Positions 36,158 through 48,752 of a stretch of DNA of 64,000 bases are shown here, one piece after another. A model generated the notes under the pieces. It saw only the letters and a list, made by a program, of their open reading frames with translations, was not told where the DNA came from and ran no database searches. The translations under genes and the position numbers were made by a program. The stretch spans positions 21,202,192-21,266,191 of the forward strand of contig OY754338.1 of the NCBI GenBank assembly GCA_963573305.1, written 5' to 3'. Source of the DNA: Pyrrhosoma nymphula. Taxonomy: Eukaryota; Arthropoda; Insecta; Odonata; Coenagrionidae. How positions within the stretch are numbered: the stretch's first letter is position 1; the number at the start of each line of letters is the position of its first letter.

Positions 36158-38475
36158 TCATTCAAATTATTCGTCTCGTAAATAAAACAAAAGAATAACT
36201 AAACATAAACAAACTAAAAAAAATACCTGCAACAATTATGAGCACTGGGAGAGTAAAAAAGGTGAACGTCTAAAATAAACAAGGGTGTCAAGTTGGAGTT
36301 TGTATTTCCACGCGGCAATTGCCTGCGTTTGATAAGCTTGAGAGAGAGTGGAATTCGGAGGGACTGACGAAAGTAAGAGTACGACGGAGCAAAAGGGAAA
36401 CACAATGCTCAAGCACACTGAGGAAGGGAGCGAAGAAGTAAGAGGGCGAATGGATGGATAGAGTGAGCGGGAAAGGCCCTTAGGGAGCTGTTCCGAGGGA
36501 TTCTGTTAAGATTGGACGCGGGTGCCGGGGAGAGTGAGGGATATTCTACGTGAGAAAATTAAGGATTGTAGTGGGCGTCGATGTAGGATGGAGGCTTGAG
36601 GTTTTTGTGTGCGCGTCAAGGAGGAGGAGAAATGGACGGGCGGGGTGGCTAGGGGGAGGGCAGGAGGAAACTCGCCTAGAGGCAGACGAAGGAACGTAGA
36701 CCGAATGCCAAAACAAATATGGAAATGCGTAACATCCTTTGAGGAAAGATGGATCAGGAAAGATGATACCGGTGGACTTGAGGAGGGAGATGCATGGCCT
36801 GCTTCGTGTTAGCCACGGCTGCGGGATGTGACTATGCCCCGCAGTCGAAATATTTCCCGAAATCGGTCAGAAAATCTTTTAGACCAAGTCGATACGGAAA
36901 ACGGGAGGAAACGATAAGTATCGTGTGCACGACGACACGAGGGATTTCTAAACAGCATGACCCAGCCAATAGAAATGGCCTTAGAAAATTATAACCGGCA
37001 TATTAGGAATACGATAGTATTAATAATGCATATGATAATTACTGTTTACTAAATAAAATGATGCAGTGTTGTTGGATGAAATATGAAAACAAAAGCAAAG
37101 TTGTACCAAGGATGATATTCACTATCATTCCGACATGCCAATTCTCTATTAAATGAGTATAAAAAGTATCGTTGATTTCATCGTCCAAGTTATGATGTTG
37201 AAATCACATGTCACCGTTATGGCTATCCTTCACCAAAATATTGCATATTTAATAACCACTGCTAGATGAATTAAGTAACAGCTGCTATGCGTAAATGAAT
37301 GCAAGGCCGAGTCGTTTCTTAGCTCACTTTTTCCAAACTCGGTAAAAAAAAGAAAGACTAGAGTAAACGCTATGCTATTATTTAATTTCCAAAACGAGCC
37401 GATTCAGTACCACGAAAAATTCCATGTAAAGTAGTTCTAATTGGGTAAAAATGTTTAGAAAACTCTTAAAGACATAAATCTGTTAACAATATGACTATAA
37501 TTCTGAAACACACATAGTCGCCTTTTGTACAAAAATACTTGACGTTCACGCAACTGAATTTTCAATCTACTGATCTATTTAAAAGAAATTATTAATCAAG
37601 TATAAATTATACGGAAAAGCTCATTAAAATTATAATTTAATTAACAATATGCATCGATTAATTTAGCCATGCTATACCGAAGATATTTACACAGCAATAA
37701 ATACCTATAAATATCTTTAAAACCGTCCTCTTTTCTCATGTCGACGTCAATTGTCGCCGATCAATACTTCAGTACCTCCCGATGCTCCGCATGGGTTAGC
37801 TGGATGTAAAATATCGAACGTATATCGATGCATCGCTATATAGCGCGGCCACATCCGGAAGAAAAACTCGATGCAGGTAGATATATGGGGAGGGCAAGAG
37901 AAAGGTCTCTTTCCACTCCTACCTTATCCTGACGATTCTGCGGTGGCTCCGACAAGGGTGGGGTTTGGGACCTCTCGGCTTAATCCCATGCTTCTGTCAG
38001 GGGGGTTGAGGGGCAGGGGAGGGGGGAAAAGGGAGAAAGAGTAGCGAATACGCGAGCTCGTCTTCGCCGAAGCCGACGTACGGCGAGCGAAGCCTTCGGA
38101 TTCACCCGATTACGGGCGAGAACGTCTTCTGAGGAGTAGAAGTGGGGTGTGGGGGGGAAGGAGGAGTTTCTGAGGGAACCAAGGGCACGAAGCTAGGATG
38201 TGTCTGAGAGGGTGGTGGGAGTACACCCCGGGGATAGGAGGGACTGGGCGATAAGGCCCAAATGTTCGCAAGTTCTCACCAACGTAAGTTACCGCTTAGT
38301 CGAGTTAATTTTCCTCCGCCGTCTGGTCCGCGGAAAATGTGACAGGGTTTAGCATTGTTAATTTGATGGAAGCAGACAGTTTAGCGAGAACTTGAGCTAT
38401 CCCTTATTTTCTATGGATTATAAATGCAAATAAAAGGTTCCAGGCGTAGTACTTGTTTCAAGAAATAGATCAACA
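36158..38475. other. No gene supported; purine-rich patches
   Basis: A purine-rich stretch at 36340-36850 gives short RG-rich frames. A GC-rich stretch with CpGs lies at 37850-38340. Neither shows a coding motif. Confidence 0.5.
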
Positions 38476-38480
38476 CTTAA

Positions 38481-39093
38481 GGTGGTTCCACCGTGACTGT
38501 GTGAGTCAAAACAAATAACTACTCAATTCCAACTTTTCGTTTAATTGGTTTAAAAAATCATGCTTTCACTGATGACGAGCGTTAGATATTAAAAATCAAA
38601 ATAAGAGTTCAAAATACGCAGATTATTTCACGACAATATTTGTAATGAACACATTTTTACAGCAGTAGACGCCGACTTCAGCATCATTTCTATGAAATAA
38701 TCACGTTTTAACTTCAATTATCGCAGTAATTAGCTAATAAAACATCATTAACAAATGCGGTAAGATGCATATTTTTTATTTTTTATCAATTTCCCGGGAG
38801 TTTTTGCTTCCTGTAAATAGTTTTTCGTGAAAATGGCATTTATGTTAGAGTAAAAAATACTATTATTCCCTGTTTTTCTCCAATTGTCACATTTAATACC
38901 ATGTAAACTGAAGTAAAATTTGCGAGAAAAATAGCGCGGAAAGGTAAAATTTAGTTGTGTATACCAAATTTAGAAACCCTAAAACTTATTATTTAGAAAC
39001 CCTAAACTCTATCATTTAGAAACCGTAATAGAGGACAAGTTTTCTATATGTATCCATAAAATGGCCTTTAAGTTCTTTTATGGTGGAACAACC
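38481..39093. mobile_element. TTAA-flanked MITE, complete copy
   Basis: TTAA at 38477-38480 and 39094-39097 bounds a 613-bp element. Its ends are GGTGGTTCCACC and GGTGGAACAACC, 12 bp inverted with one mismatch. It has no coding capacity. TTAA targets are used by piggyBac and Kolobok transposons; which one moved this family is not clear. Confidence 0.75.
38968..39036. repeat. 23-bp tandem repeat, three units
   Basis: The unit begins ATTTAGAAACC and recurs at 38968, 38991 and 39014, inside the MITE. The other MITE copies lack it, so it expanded in this copy. Confidence 0.85.
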
Positions 39094-39097
39094 TTAA

Positions 39098-39221
39098 GAT
39101 GCAGAATTAAACGAATGGAAATAGAAATAAGAAATAAACCATAAATAAAATAATAAAAATAGGTAAACACGAAGTTCTGGCACATTTTAACGTTTGAGGC
39201 TTAACTTTATGGAACCACGAG
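39098..39221. other. Short AT-rich spacer
   Basis: No feature is seen between the MITE and the hairpin element. Confidence 0.5.
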
Positions 39222-39366
39222 ATTGGAAATAAAACGTCGCGTTGTACATTCCACATCCATTCCACATCCTTGATAATGACATTTACATGTCGAAACCATT
39301 GTCAACATTAATAAAGTGTGTGTTTGGAATGTATAGTGTTATACAACGCGACGTTTTATTTCCAAT
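39222..39366 (+). mobile_element. Palindromic hammerhead-like element, type E
   Basis: The ends are ATTGGAAATAAAACGTCGCG and its inverse, and about 35 bp per arm pairs. The interior holds GACAT (39278-39282), a TTAC loop, ATGTC (39287-39291), GAAAC, a 4-nt loop and GTC at 39301-39303. This is the stem II, GAAA, mini-stem III and cleavage-triplet order of minimal hammerheads. The upstream TTGATAA departs from CTGANGA at two positions. No convincing TSD was found. Confidence 0.5.
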
Positions 39367-41222
39367 GAAGGTCTGGTATGTTTAAAAGTATTACTAAATC
39401 GTTAGCTAAATAAATTACTAAAAAGTATTAATAGCTCTTGGCGCAAAAATGTCGGAACACTTTTAATAAATCAATGAAGTGCAATTTTTATCGATATATT
39501 TATCTTTAAATTTAGCTTTCGGGGAGTAGTCACGTCAGCATACTTAACTTATAGTTTATGCCCAAAAATGGCTCAGCAACGTTCCCCCCCGTTTTTTCAA
39601 TCAGCCCCTCACGACCAATAAATATTCACACATTAACACTCCATATTAACACCTTTTTTTTCTAATAATAACACAACGAACAGGAATAAGTTAATACATT
39701 TTAGCAAAATTTACCCCTGCTAGCATAGCTCATGAATTATCTCACCAATATGCGCATAGTAGTTAAAAGTATGCTGAGGTACCGTAAAGATGTCAAAAAG
39801 TAATGATGATGCTAATAATAAGACGGTCAAATTATTCTCTTTCCAAAATTATATATAGGTAAGAAATGAAATAGCTAGGTAACTAACATTACAAGGCAAG
39901 AGGCGTGAGCCCTTTAAAGACTGAGAAAGCCACTAGAATACGGATCTAAATATAAATTGTAATATGAACTATGAATAAATATGAATTGTAATTGTAATAT
40001 CATGAGGTGAATGACTCAATTTTATAAAATTATTCAGCTTCTCTTGAAATTTTATAAGAACTTGTAAGAGTCCATGGGTGTTTAATATTCATGAAAAACT
40101 AGCCAACTTTCAGTTTTTCTTCTCGCTCAAAAGTACGTGGCCAGCATTAAATGCCCTTAAAATATATCCCCAGGTTGCTAAAAAGTAAGTTTCACTACCT
40201 AATTAGTTGATGCCAAATTGAAACTTAGTAATTGAATTATTTTATTCTAAAGAGAGGTCTGAAGAGTTACACCTCAAACTTTTCGAATACCTTCGGCCAC
40301 CAGTCGACATATTTAATCATATTTTATCAAATAATTGGATTTGATGGACCGCTACTCCAATGCATTTCTTCCTTTCAGTGGTTTGTATTTTTTTATGTTA
40401 ATGTCTGACTAATGTTACAGGAGCTTTCATTGATTCCCTCCATACATGCCATCTTCATTCTAATACGTCATTTAGTATCCTACCACCCTTGATTACCAGC
40501 TCCATTTTCCTTAACTCGCTTCCTCATTTTACGTTGTGTCATTCGATAAGAGTGGGTAATTGCTGTCGCCAATTTCCATTTCCATCCATGCTCCACTCTC
40601 CAGCTATCCTACCTGTATCAGCCTTCCTTCCAGTCTTAAATGGCGCAAATCGCCTCAGTTTTACTTCACCTACCAGAATAACTACTACCTACATTTTACG
40701 GCCTCCCTCACCATAGCCGAGCTCTTATCCGTTTGCTTTTATCTCGGTCCATCGACTTTTCTCGATCTCCTGCACTAAATCCACGTCTTAAACCCCTCCA
40801 ATGTACTCTCACTCTGCCTCCCGTTGGTTAAAGTTTAAAAACCATTTACCGCCGAAACCCTAATGAAACTAACCTTACTGAAAGTCCCTTTCATCGGTTC
40901 TATACACTTACTTAGTAATAGACTCCGTTGCTAGAGCAACCCAACTATTAATATTTGCATTACTATGCCCTTTTTTCCCTTCGATATTATGTAAAAATAA
41001 TGTTCCACTTACCCTAGTATCTGCATTTCTAATTAAATGTCTGACACACATTGTCCAGAATAGCATTATTATTTCTTATAACATATGACTACTCATCCAA
41101 TACCAGGTTCCGCAATGCATTACAAAAAATCATTACCAAATGTGTGACTTCCTCGCTAACATCAACTAATACGCATGCCAACTCTGCTTCAACAGCTCCA
41201 CTTCTACTTAGACTCCGATATC
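39367..41222. other. No gene supported
   Basis: AT-rich sequence precedes a pyrimidine-rich stretch at 40430-40820. The frames at 40489-40778 come from that composition. Confidence 0.5.
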
Positions 41223-41234
41223 AAGGTCCTACCT

Positions 41235-41484
41235 GTGATGTAGATTCCTCGCGTTTCCATCCGGGTGTTGCTGATGTGTTGCACCGACGTTTCGACGGCG
41301 TAGTCTGACATCGTCCTCAGGGTGAAACCCGGGGACAAGGGGTAACCAGGGTGAAGATCTTTCACCCTGAGGACGATGGCAGACTACGTCGGTGCAACAC
41401 ACCAGCAACACACCAACATCACCCGGATGGATACTCGAGAAATCTACATCACAAGTATTAACTGGGAAAGTCTTAAATCTTACA
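41235..41484 (+). mobile_element. Palindromic hammerhead-core element, copy C
   Basis: This 250-bp insertion is bounded by exact 12-bp TSDs, AAGGTCCTACCT, at 41223-41234 and 41485-41496. The arms are about 41235-41330 and 41350-41447. On the minus strand the left arm keeps the core: CTGAGGA (41320-41314), a stem-loop and GAAA (41293-41290). The right arm has CTGAGGA at 41367-41373 but has lost the segment with GAAA. The last 56 bp align without gaps with the ends of copies A and B. Confidence 0.85.
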
Positions 41485-41496
41485 AAGGTCCTACCT

Positions 41497-44400
41497 CTTC
41501 TCTAGTGCTTATTTCTCGGAGCACTAACTATGCATTTAAAATATTTGTAAAAGGGGAAATGAAAAATAGAGTAGCTGTGAAGCATCTGCAATAGACATTG
41601 GCGAGCTAGAACCCTTTCTCCCCTTCCAATTTATCGCTTTCCATCCTGCATCTCCATCAAGAAACCCTAGCTCTTCGGTTTACGCACTATTTCCTGGGAC
41701 TTGTCCACCAGCATGTTGTATTTTGTACACCAAATGAGAATGTTTTAATTTATTCTTAAGTTGATTTTGAAATAACGGCTACTTCCGAGCAAGAGAGTAG
41801 CTCCTTTTATAATACTGTATTACCAACAAATTTCAATTTAACACATGCTAAAAATAATTTCAACAGAAAATTGTACATAGTGCTTAATAATTTATATTAA
41901 ATCCCATATATCTTTGCTCACAAAATACACAATTCAAAAAACACCAACGCGAGCATTTAAGGCTTAAATACACTGATTGGGACCAAATGGTGTATTTTCA
42001 GATCAGTCGGCTATCCCTCTACATTACACCAAGTTTCAACAACACCTCCAGTAAATTTTCCCTTTGCTTAGTCAAAGGCTCTCTGGAAACCAATAAATAA
42101 AGGCAAACACATCCTGGTTAGACTCGACATTTCTACACGATTAAACGCTAATGTTTCGTAAGGACACGAGTTGCTCTAAATTTTCAAAACTCAAGTCGAT
42201 CTTAGATAAAACGTATGAAAATAATGGAGCCTTATGACAATGGCTTGCATACACATATGCAATAAAGGCATTATTATTAATTTATTTAAAGAGTCCTCCA
42301 CTCCCAAATTATGTTGACATCTTAAACTCTTTTCTCCTTGCGAAGTAAAATAAATTATCAAACACTACTTGCAAACCTCTGCTATTCCAGGATAGGAATG
42401 AATCAGTCGATATCCCAATTACTAAAACACGAAGCAGAATCATTCATAAATAGGTTATTGCAACTGGACAACTATGAAATTTTGAAATAATGAATTTACG
42501 AGAAGGACATGGGGAAAATCATTTAGAGTATCCAATAGTAGATAATATGCGATATATTTCCTATTTTGTGGTTCATACTCACATTTTTTCCTTCATGTAC
42601 CCTAAGGTGGAAGGAGCTCAGAGACACTAGAATACGAATAACGAAAACCTTTCACACGGCAATGAAATGATTTCCGTTAAAATAAGAATGCGCCGGATTG
42701 TAACCGACACACTCCAAATGTAACAGCCTCTTTTAACGAATTTCCGGAAAGAAGTAATTATCTGTGGAAGACTAATTCTTTTTCCTCGCCCCAATGATCC
42801 AACTTCGGAAAACGCAGAAGCCTGCAATTAGGGATTATTAATTTCTCATTTCCAAGCCTACTTATCTAACATGTACCATTTCCGGTGAATAACTACAGCC
42901 TTCCGCATCATTAGAGAGAAGTTTGTTCAAATGATAATTAAGGAGCTATGAATCATTTAGTGAATCCCACAAGAAAAAATTTTACTTGAGATTCTAGTAG
43001 AAAAATGTTCCATTCATTTGCGTCCATAAATATGCATGCGAGTTCTCGCTATTATTTTTCTGCGACTACTAATTATTTTGGGTTTAGTTTGGTGAAAATC
43101 AGTTAAAATGTTCGATTATAAAATGAAAATTTAAATAGGCATCCGGGTTTCATAAAAGGAGGAATGTTTTACATAGAAACTGCGTCATTTATATGAAAAA
43201 TCGAGGTAAGATAGGTACATTATCGGAAAATATGTTATTTTGTGGGATGACCATAAACGTAGATAACTGGAGCCATTAAGGATATTTTTGTAGGATGATA
43301 ATGGAAATATTTATTTAGGAAATGGAAGGAGGTAGTGAAACCTGTCACCGGCACGAGGCCAATCTAAAGGCATCATAGGGACAACAGTTATAAGTCCCAA
43401 TCAACGAACGGAGACCTTGAACTAGCGGCAATGACACGTTTTCATTAAAAGATAACTTCCATAAAACCTTATTGAAGGCCAGGCTAGCCCCTTTCCGCTG
43501 GAATTTCATTTCGAGCCACTTTTTTCCTTTTATAATTTCATTGATTTCCAAACCTTAGGATACTGAGTACAGAAATTAGCGACCGCAAAAGAACACCTAC
43601 GTCCTAGCTATTGAGATACCACAGAAATAATGGTATTCAATATGACTACCGAGTGCTAAATTAATTCAGCAGTCTGCTACTTTGTTAGAATAAACTTACA
43701 CAAAAAACATTCTTTTTCTATTTTGCCACGGAAGGACCTTGATATTCCTTCCCACGATAGCTCAGGTAGGTTTACTTCCTCAATGAGAAATTGGAATAGA
43801 AATTAGGTATTTCTCGAATACCTTTTCATTACAACAGAAGAAAACCTCGTTGACGACCTGGTTACCCGTTTCAATTCCTTTCTACGCTTTCCTTCGACTT
43901 TGTTTTCGAAGTTTTTGAATGCCGCATTCAGAAATCAGCGATCGCGAAAGGAACAATTAAGAAATTAGAAACTTCTCCCCTTGCCAACGCGGAAAGGGGA
44001 GAAGATCCAAAAGGGAGAGTATGAGGGCGGTAGAGGGGATTCAAGGAGACAAAACATTAAATGCCATTTCATTCTCGGAACTTAAATGCTGGAGGAAAGA
44101 GCGGAGAGGAGAGTACAGAAACATTTCGAGACATTTTGCATCTCGCTCTCTTTACAACCGGGGCCATAGCACGGAAGGAAGGTCCGGAAACTTAACGCTC
44201 CGGCACCGGCAACCGGAGTAGGGGCCCGGAGCCCCCTTCCTGCCCCGGATGGCGATGATGACGACGATGCTTCCCTCTAACCTCTTTATGCCTCGGACTG
44301 CGAAATGTTCCTCCCACGCCCTCTCCGCGGGAGCCGTTTCAAAACAAAGCCTTAAAGGCGCGCGGGAAGCTATTTCGCCCCAAAACACGCATAGGCGCGC

Positions 44401-44585
44401 CTTTTGTATGGCGAGTGGGAATATATACACGCTCAAGACGAGTGTGGGCGGGTGCTTACCATTCGCCAGGCAGGGGAGGAGAGAGGATAATTCCACACAA
44501 CTACATATGCATTCCAAGGCCTGTCGGGCCAGGATCGACGGTGGGAATTCCATAGCAACCAACCCAACGAGAGTGAATAAATGTA
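41497..44585. other. No gene supported; GC-rich patch 43960-44560
   Basis: The GC-rich patch yields overlapping frames on both strands (44152-44625 minus, 44249-44653 plus) without motifs. The segment near 43340-43420 shares weak similarity with the repeat at 57020-57120. Confidence 0.5.
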
Positions 44586-44589
44586 TTAA

Positions 44590-45030
44590 GGTGGTTCCAC
44601 CGAAAAACGACAAATGTAATTTCATTCATGTTCCGGCTACTTATAGAAAATAGCGCCCTCTATCTGATATGAACTACAGAACGTTACCTTTCCGCACTAT
44701 TTTTCTCGCAAATAGAGCTCGAAATTACATAGTGTGAAGTGCGAAACTGGGATAAGCACGGGGAAAATAGTATTTTTCCACATAATTAAAATGATATTTT
44801 TGCGGAAAACTGTTTATAGGACGGAAAACTTCCCGAAAAATTTAATAACTGTAAAATAAAGGCATATTACCGCCTTAATTTTTGAGTTATCAGTTAATTA
44901 CTGCGATAATTGGTAATTGAAGTCAATATGCAGTAATTCCGTAGGAACTATGGCTTGAAAAAAGTTTTCATTAATGGCGCATTTTATTAGTGGAATAATC
45001 TGCATATTTTGTCGGAATAGCTTTTGTGAA
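44590..45030 (-). mobile_element. TTAA MITE, partial inverted copy
   Basis: TTAAGGTGGTTCCACC at 44586-44601 is the terminus. Read on the minus strand, 45030-44590 follows the second half of the 38481-39093 copy, including AATTATCGCAGTAATTA and GCGAGAAAAATAG. The other end is not recognisable. Confidence 0.65.
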
Positions 45031-47010
45031 GTATTGTGCAACGCATCTTGTTCTCAACTGTGTGCTTTGTCAGAAATATAAAACACGGAGATGCTGAAAA
45101 TATTTCCTTGAAATAATAATGTAAAATCCTGAGGAAACATTAAAATTTAACCAAGGAAATATATAGATCATTTTCCCCGAACATATTTTTCTCTTAGTTT
45201 CCACAGAAAGCAATACATATATGGTCATTTCTCAGCTGAGAGTGAGGAAATATATGTTTTACTTACTTTAAAACATTTTCCTGGTAAGCGAGAATTAACA
45301 TCAATGATATAAGAATATAGGTACTCTCCTTTCCACATCTGACTGTGAGTCGAAAATAGTGATTTCGAGGAAAAAAATTAGTGTCCTGAGAGTTTCAAAA
45401 GAGAAAGCTTGCGCCAAAGATGGGAATTCAATTACAAAATAAATATACAGGTGAGGTGTTTAATTTAAGGTTTTATGATATGCAACCAACACGAAAATAT
45501 ATTATTAGTTTATTCAATAAAAATATATTCTCCTTTCAATATCTTCAGTTTCCTTATTTCTTTACCTTTTTTCCTGTTATAATTTTTGGTAACCTAACCC
45601 CCAACCAATCAGTCTCCCGACATCTCGCTAGCTTATAAGCAGATTTTGATGGATAAAACAACATTTTCACGACATGTCCTGGAAAACTATGCCAAATGAA
45701 GTAAAGAATCAAGTATATTACTGGTACAAGTATCTTGGAGAAGTTTCAATTTAATTTAAACGGCAATTCAATCTACGAAAACTTTTCGGTAAGCCTAAAA
45801 CGCCAATGAACTGGGAAAGACTGCAAATAATGTTAATTTAGCAATGTATTTAGGAGAGCATAGAAGGATGTTGAATTTCAATATCATCAGTGGGATTTTT
45901 AATGCTTCACATGCTATGATTATGCTGAACGTATAATCGATTCACCCACTCCTAAACAGTCACATGTCCATGCAAATCGGATATCAAGCCATCGACTCAT
46001 AGGTTAAAAAAAGGTCAATACATTGACAAGTTGGGCATATAGCCAATCTGTCTCCCACGGTTTAGGAACCAAATTGAATTGTCACCCGTATTTTTTCGTA
46101 AAAATAAGCAGAATTAATATAACTTCAGCTAAATATATCCGGAAATTCTAGCTTAGATTTCTTTCCTCGCGTATCCATATCATTCCTCCACATTGATTAG
46201 CCGTTGAGAAAAAGAAAATTTTTGGAATTTTTACACACTACTAGGGCAGCTATATTATATAGTATTATTTTTGATAAAAGTTAAACGCTTAAAAGAGTTT
46301 TGGAAAAACTACCTCGAAATTTAGCTTGTGAGTTTACACATGCCTACATAATTTCTCCACAGAAATGATCAACATGGGATGAGTAATATTTTCAATCTTT
46401 AACAGTGCGTGTAGAATATCTAGAAAGGAGATTTCTTTGAACTGTTCTCATGAAGGTAAGCAAAACCGTCAAAGATTTCAGACCAATCTATCCGACTGTT
46501 CAGTGAGAGAGGCTGCGAGTTCACATCCTTCCGTACACGTGTGTATAATCAACTCCGTTTTATCCCCCAGAGGGTATCCCCACGTACTAATAGAGGCGAA
46601 ATTACGCTCCACAAAGCCCAGAAACCGTTTCAAAGTCTGGATTTTATTCGCGGCGATAGCGCAACGACGCACGGGAGCGAGAGTCAAGGCAAACAAATCG
46701 TTCCCCGAAATCACCCACTACGGTTCCCGAGTTAAGGGAAAGGGCTCGCACGGATCTCCTCCGCAGGCAATGATTAAGGGATGAGACCGGGAAAGATGAG
46801 GGTCGAAAAATCCTGCATACCTGTTCCCACTCAACATTAGAGCATAACGTAAGTACGTAAATTTATCCCTGACCATATTCCACATAATTACGTAGGTAAC
46901 TTAAAACATAACTTGAGACTGTTTAGGTCAAAAATGCGAGCCAGATAGAATTGACGACGTGCTTTGGCGACAAAAATTGGGAATTAGGAAAACCTGAGAA
47001 CTAGCATAAA
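45031..47010. other. No gene supported
   Basis: AT-rich sequence. A more GC-balanced patch at 46490-46790 has overlapping frames without motifs. Confidence 0.5.
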
Positions 47011-47226
47011 TTAATAACGTAACTTTAGCTTAACATAGCTAAAGAATCTACGTAAATAAGGTGGAACTTTAGCATAATGGCTAAAAAGTTTTCCGGTTCT
47101 CCACTGGGTGATGGTGATGATCGGCTTCGAGGTTGGTCGGGTGCTGATCAATACGATCACCCGGTCACGATGACCTGAGAAATCTTCTATCTTAGGTGTT
47201 CGTCGGTAAAACCTAAGACTTTTCAT
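47011..47226 (-). repeat. Possible old repeat with hairpin
   Basis: CTTAGGT (47191-47197) and ACCTAAG (47211-47217) form a stem within a GC-richer segment. The sequence looks unlike its surroundings, and the 71-codon minus frame has no motif I recognise. Confidence 0.25.
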
Positions 47227-48193
47227 AGAGCATGTAAGACCGAAAGCGTTCGTAATACGACGAAGTAATTAGTGCAGGTACTGGGTCTTGTTATTCCCTC
47301 TTATTGTGCCGTTAAATTGGCGAATCACGATGAAAAATGGCAACAGCAATCAAAATCACCAAATAGGCAAAGGCTATATAAGCGAAAAACATGCGCCCCC
47401 AGCGGCAAGGAAGTAAAATGCAAAAAAAAGAGGTGAGTCGCTTTTAGCTGGTTCGTGAATGACAACATTTGGACGGCAAAATGGATCGTAATAACGACTA
47501 AATGCCAACATGGAACGCAATTCACGGTGTGGAATTGGTACGTCTTTGACATATAATTAAAAAATCCATCTGTCAACCTGAGGAAATTATATCTTCATTG
47601 TGTGATTTAAATCAAAAACATGAATGCTTCCGTTCAGTTTGCATTGTTAAAAATTACTGCAATCACTGATGGAAAAATTAAGCCACGGTAAAGTAAGTTC
47701 AAGGTTCAAAATGAGGAGATCAGTTGGTAATTATATTTTTAATGAACACTTCTGCATTCTTCTTAATTGTTGACTTTTTAACTCAATCTTTGCATTACTG
47801 TGCTGACAACACATGAGTATGACATTGATATGTGCTTACGTTTCCATTACGTTTCTATTCCATACGCTTACCATTAAATCTTTTAGAAAATTTGTAATTA
47901 TCGTCATTAATTTGCGGTGATGGTGTTTTTAGTAAATGGAAAAATAATATCTTCTCCATGTTTCTTTCACCTATTGCAGCTCATAATACTACGAAATTTA
48001 AAGTTATATTTAGCAAATGATTATTGTATAATGGTAGGATTGTACTGGCCATGTCTAACAGATTTTTCTTTGAGTAGACCTAACTTGAATGAAATGATAT
48101 TAGAAATACCTAGTGGTGGAACAGCTTCAAGAGAAGGGAGAGGTTTTCCCACTGGTTGTACACTACCTTTACCAAAGATACATCAAGTACCAG
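47227..48193. other. No gene supported
   Basis: AT-rich. The frame at 47917-48345 has no recognisable motif and overlaps the candidate on the other strand. Confidence 0.45.
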
Positions 48194-48442
48194 CTAATAC
48201 CGGACTACCCACGTTATTCTTGACAAAGGGGTGTACGCCGCAAATGACTTTTTGTAACTATTGCCATAGACATCGGAACAATCTGTTATCAGACGGCCAC
48301 ACTCCACACATTTTGACTTACATATGCCCAGCATTTCCCTTCTAATATGCTCCACAAACCTGTTCATGCCACACTTTGGGTCCGTTTTATAATGTTCATC
48401 ATAATAACCTTTCATCATCAGATGACGAAAATTTAACATCAA
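48194..48442 (-). CDS. Unrecognised Cys-containing coding fragment (possible exon)
   Basis: I do not recognise this frame. It contains YYDEHYKTDPKCGMNRF, CKSKCVECG and DCSDVYGN, with a residue composition more like real protein than the AT-rich frames around it. A strong donor-like GTAAGT lies inside it (48321-48316 on the minus strand), so only the upstream part, if any, may be an exon. It may equally be a transposon fragment or chance. Confidence 0.2.
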   Translation of the reverse strand: MMLNFRHLMMKGYYDEHYKTDPKCGMNRFVEHIRREMLGICKSKCVECGRLITDCSDVYGNSYKKSFAAYTPLSRITWVVRY

Positions 48443-48680
48443 TATGATTTTAAATATATATCAAATGATGGCCATGTTACAGAAAGTATAAGTTTTGTTA
48501 ATTTTATCATACCGTATCTTAGTTGGCGTGATTTAAATGGGTAAGAGAGCGTATCTGCATGTTTATCGTTCGGAGAAAATTTTAAACAGGCATAATGAAA
48601 CCGGGACTTTATTTGGCAAATAGTCATGCTGATTTTAGTGCAAGGTGCAAGTATAGTGTCATACGTTTATACTACATAGT

Positions 48681-48752
48681 ATTTTAATACACCATAACAT
48701 TCTAATACACCATTCCAGTTTAATACACCACACCAGTTTAATACACCATATT
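48681..48752. repeat. 18-bp tandem repeat, four units
   Basis: Four consecutive 18-bp units each contain TAATACACCA. The last two are nearly identical. Confidence 0.92.

Noticed and set aside
44152..44653. Long overlapping frames on both strands (157 and 134 codons)
   Set aside because: They overlap in antisense on a GC-rich patch with few stop codons, and neither has a family motif or exon boundaries.
47917..48345. 142-codon plus-strand frame
   Set aside because: No recognisable domain; it partly overlaps a more protein-like frame on the other strand.
48681..48752. CRISPR-like array
   Set aside because: The units are contiguous 18-bp tandem repeats without spacers, in a eukaryotic context.
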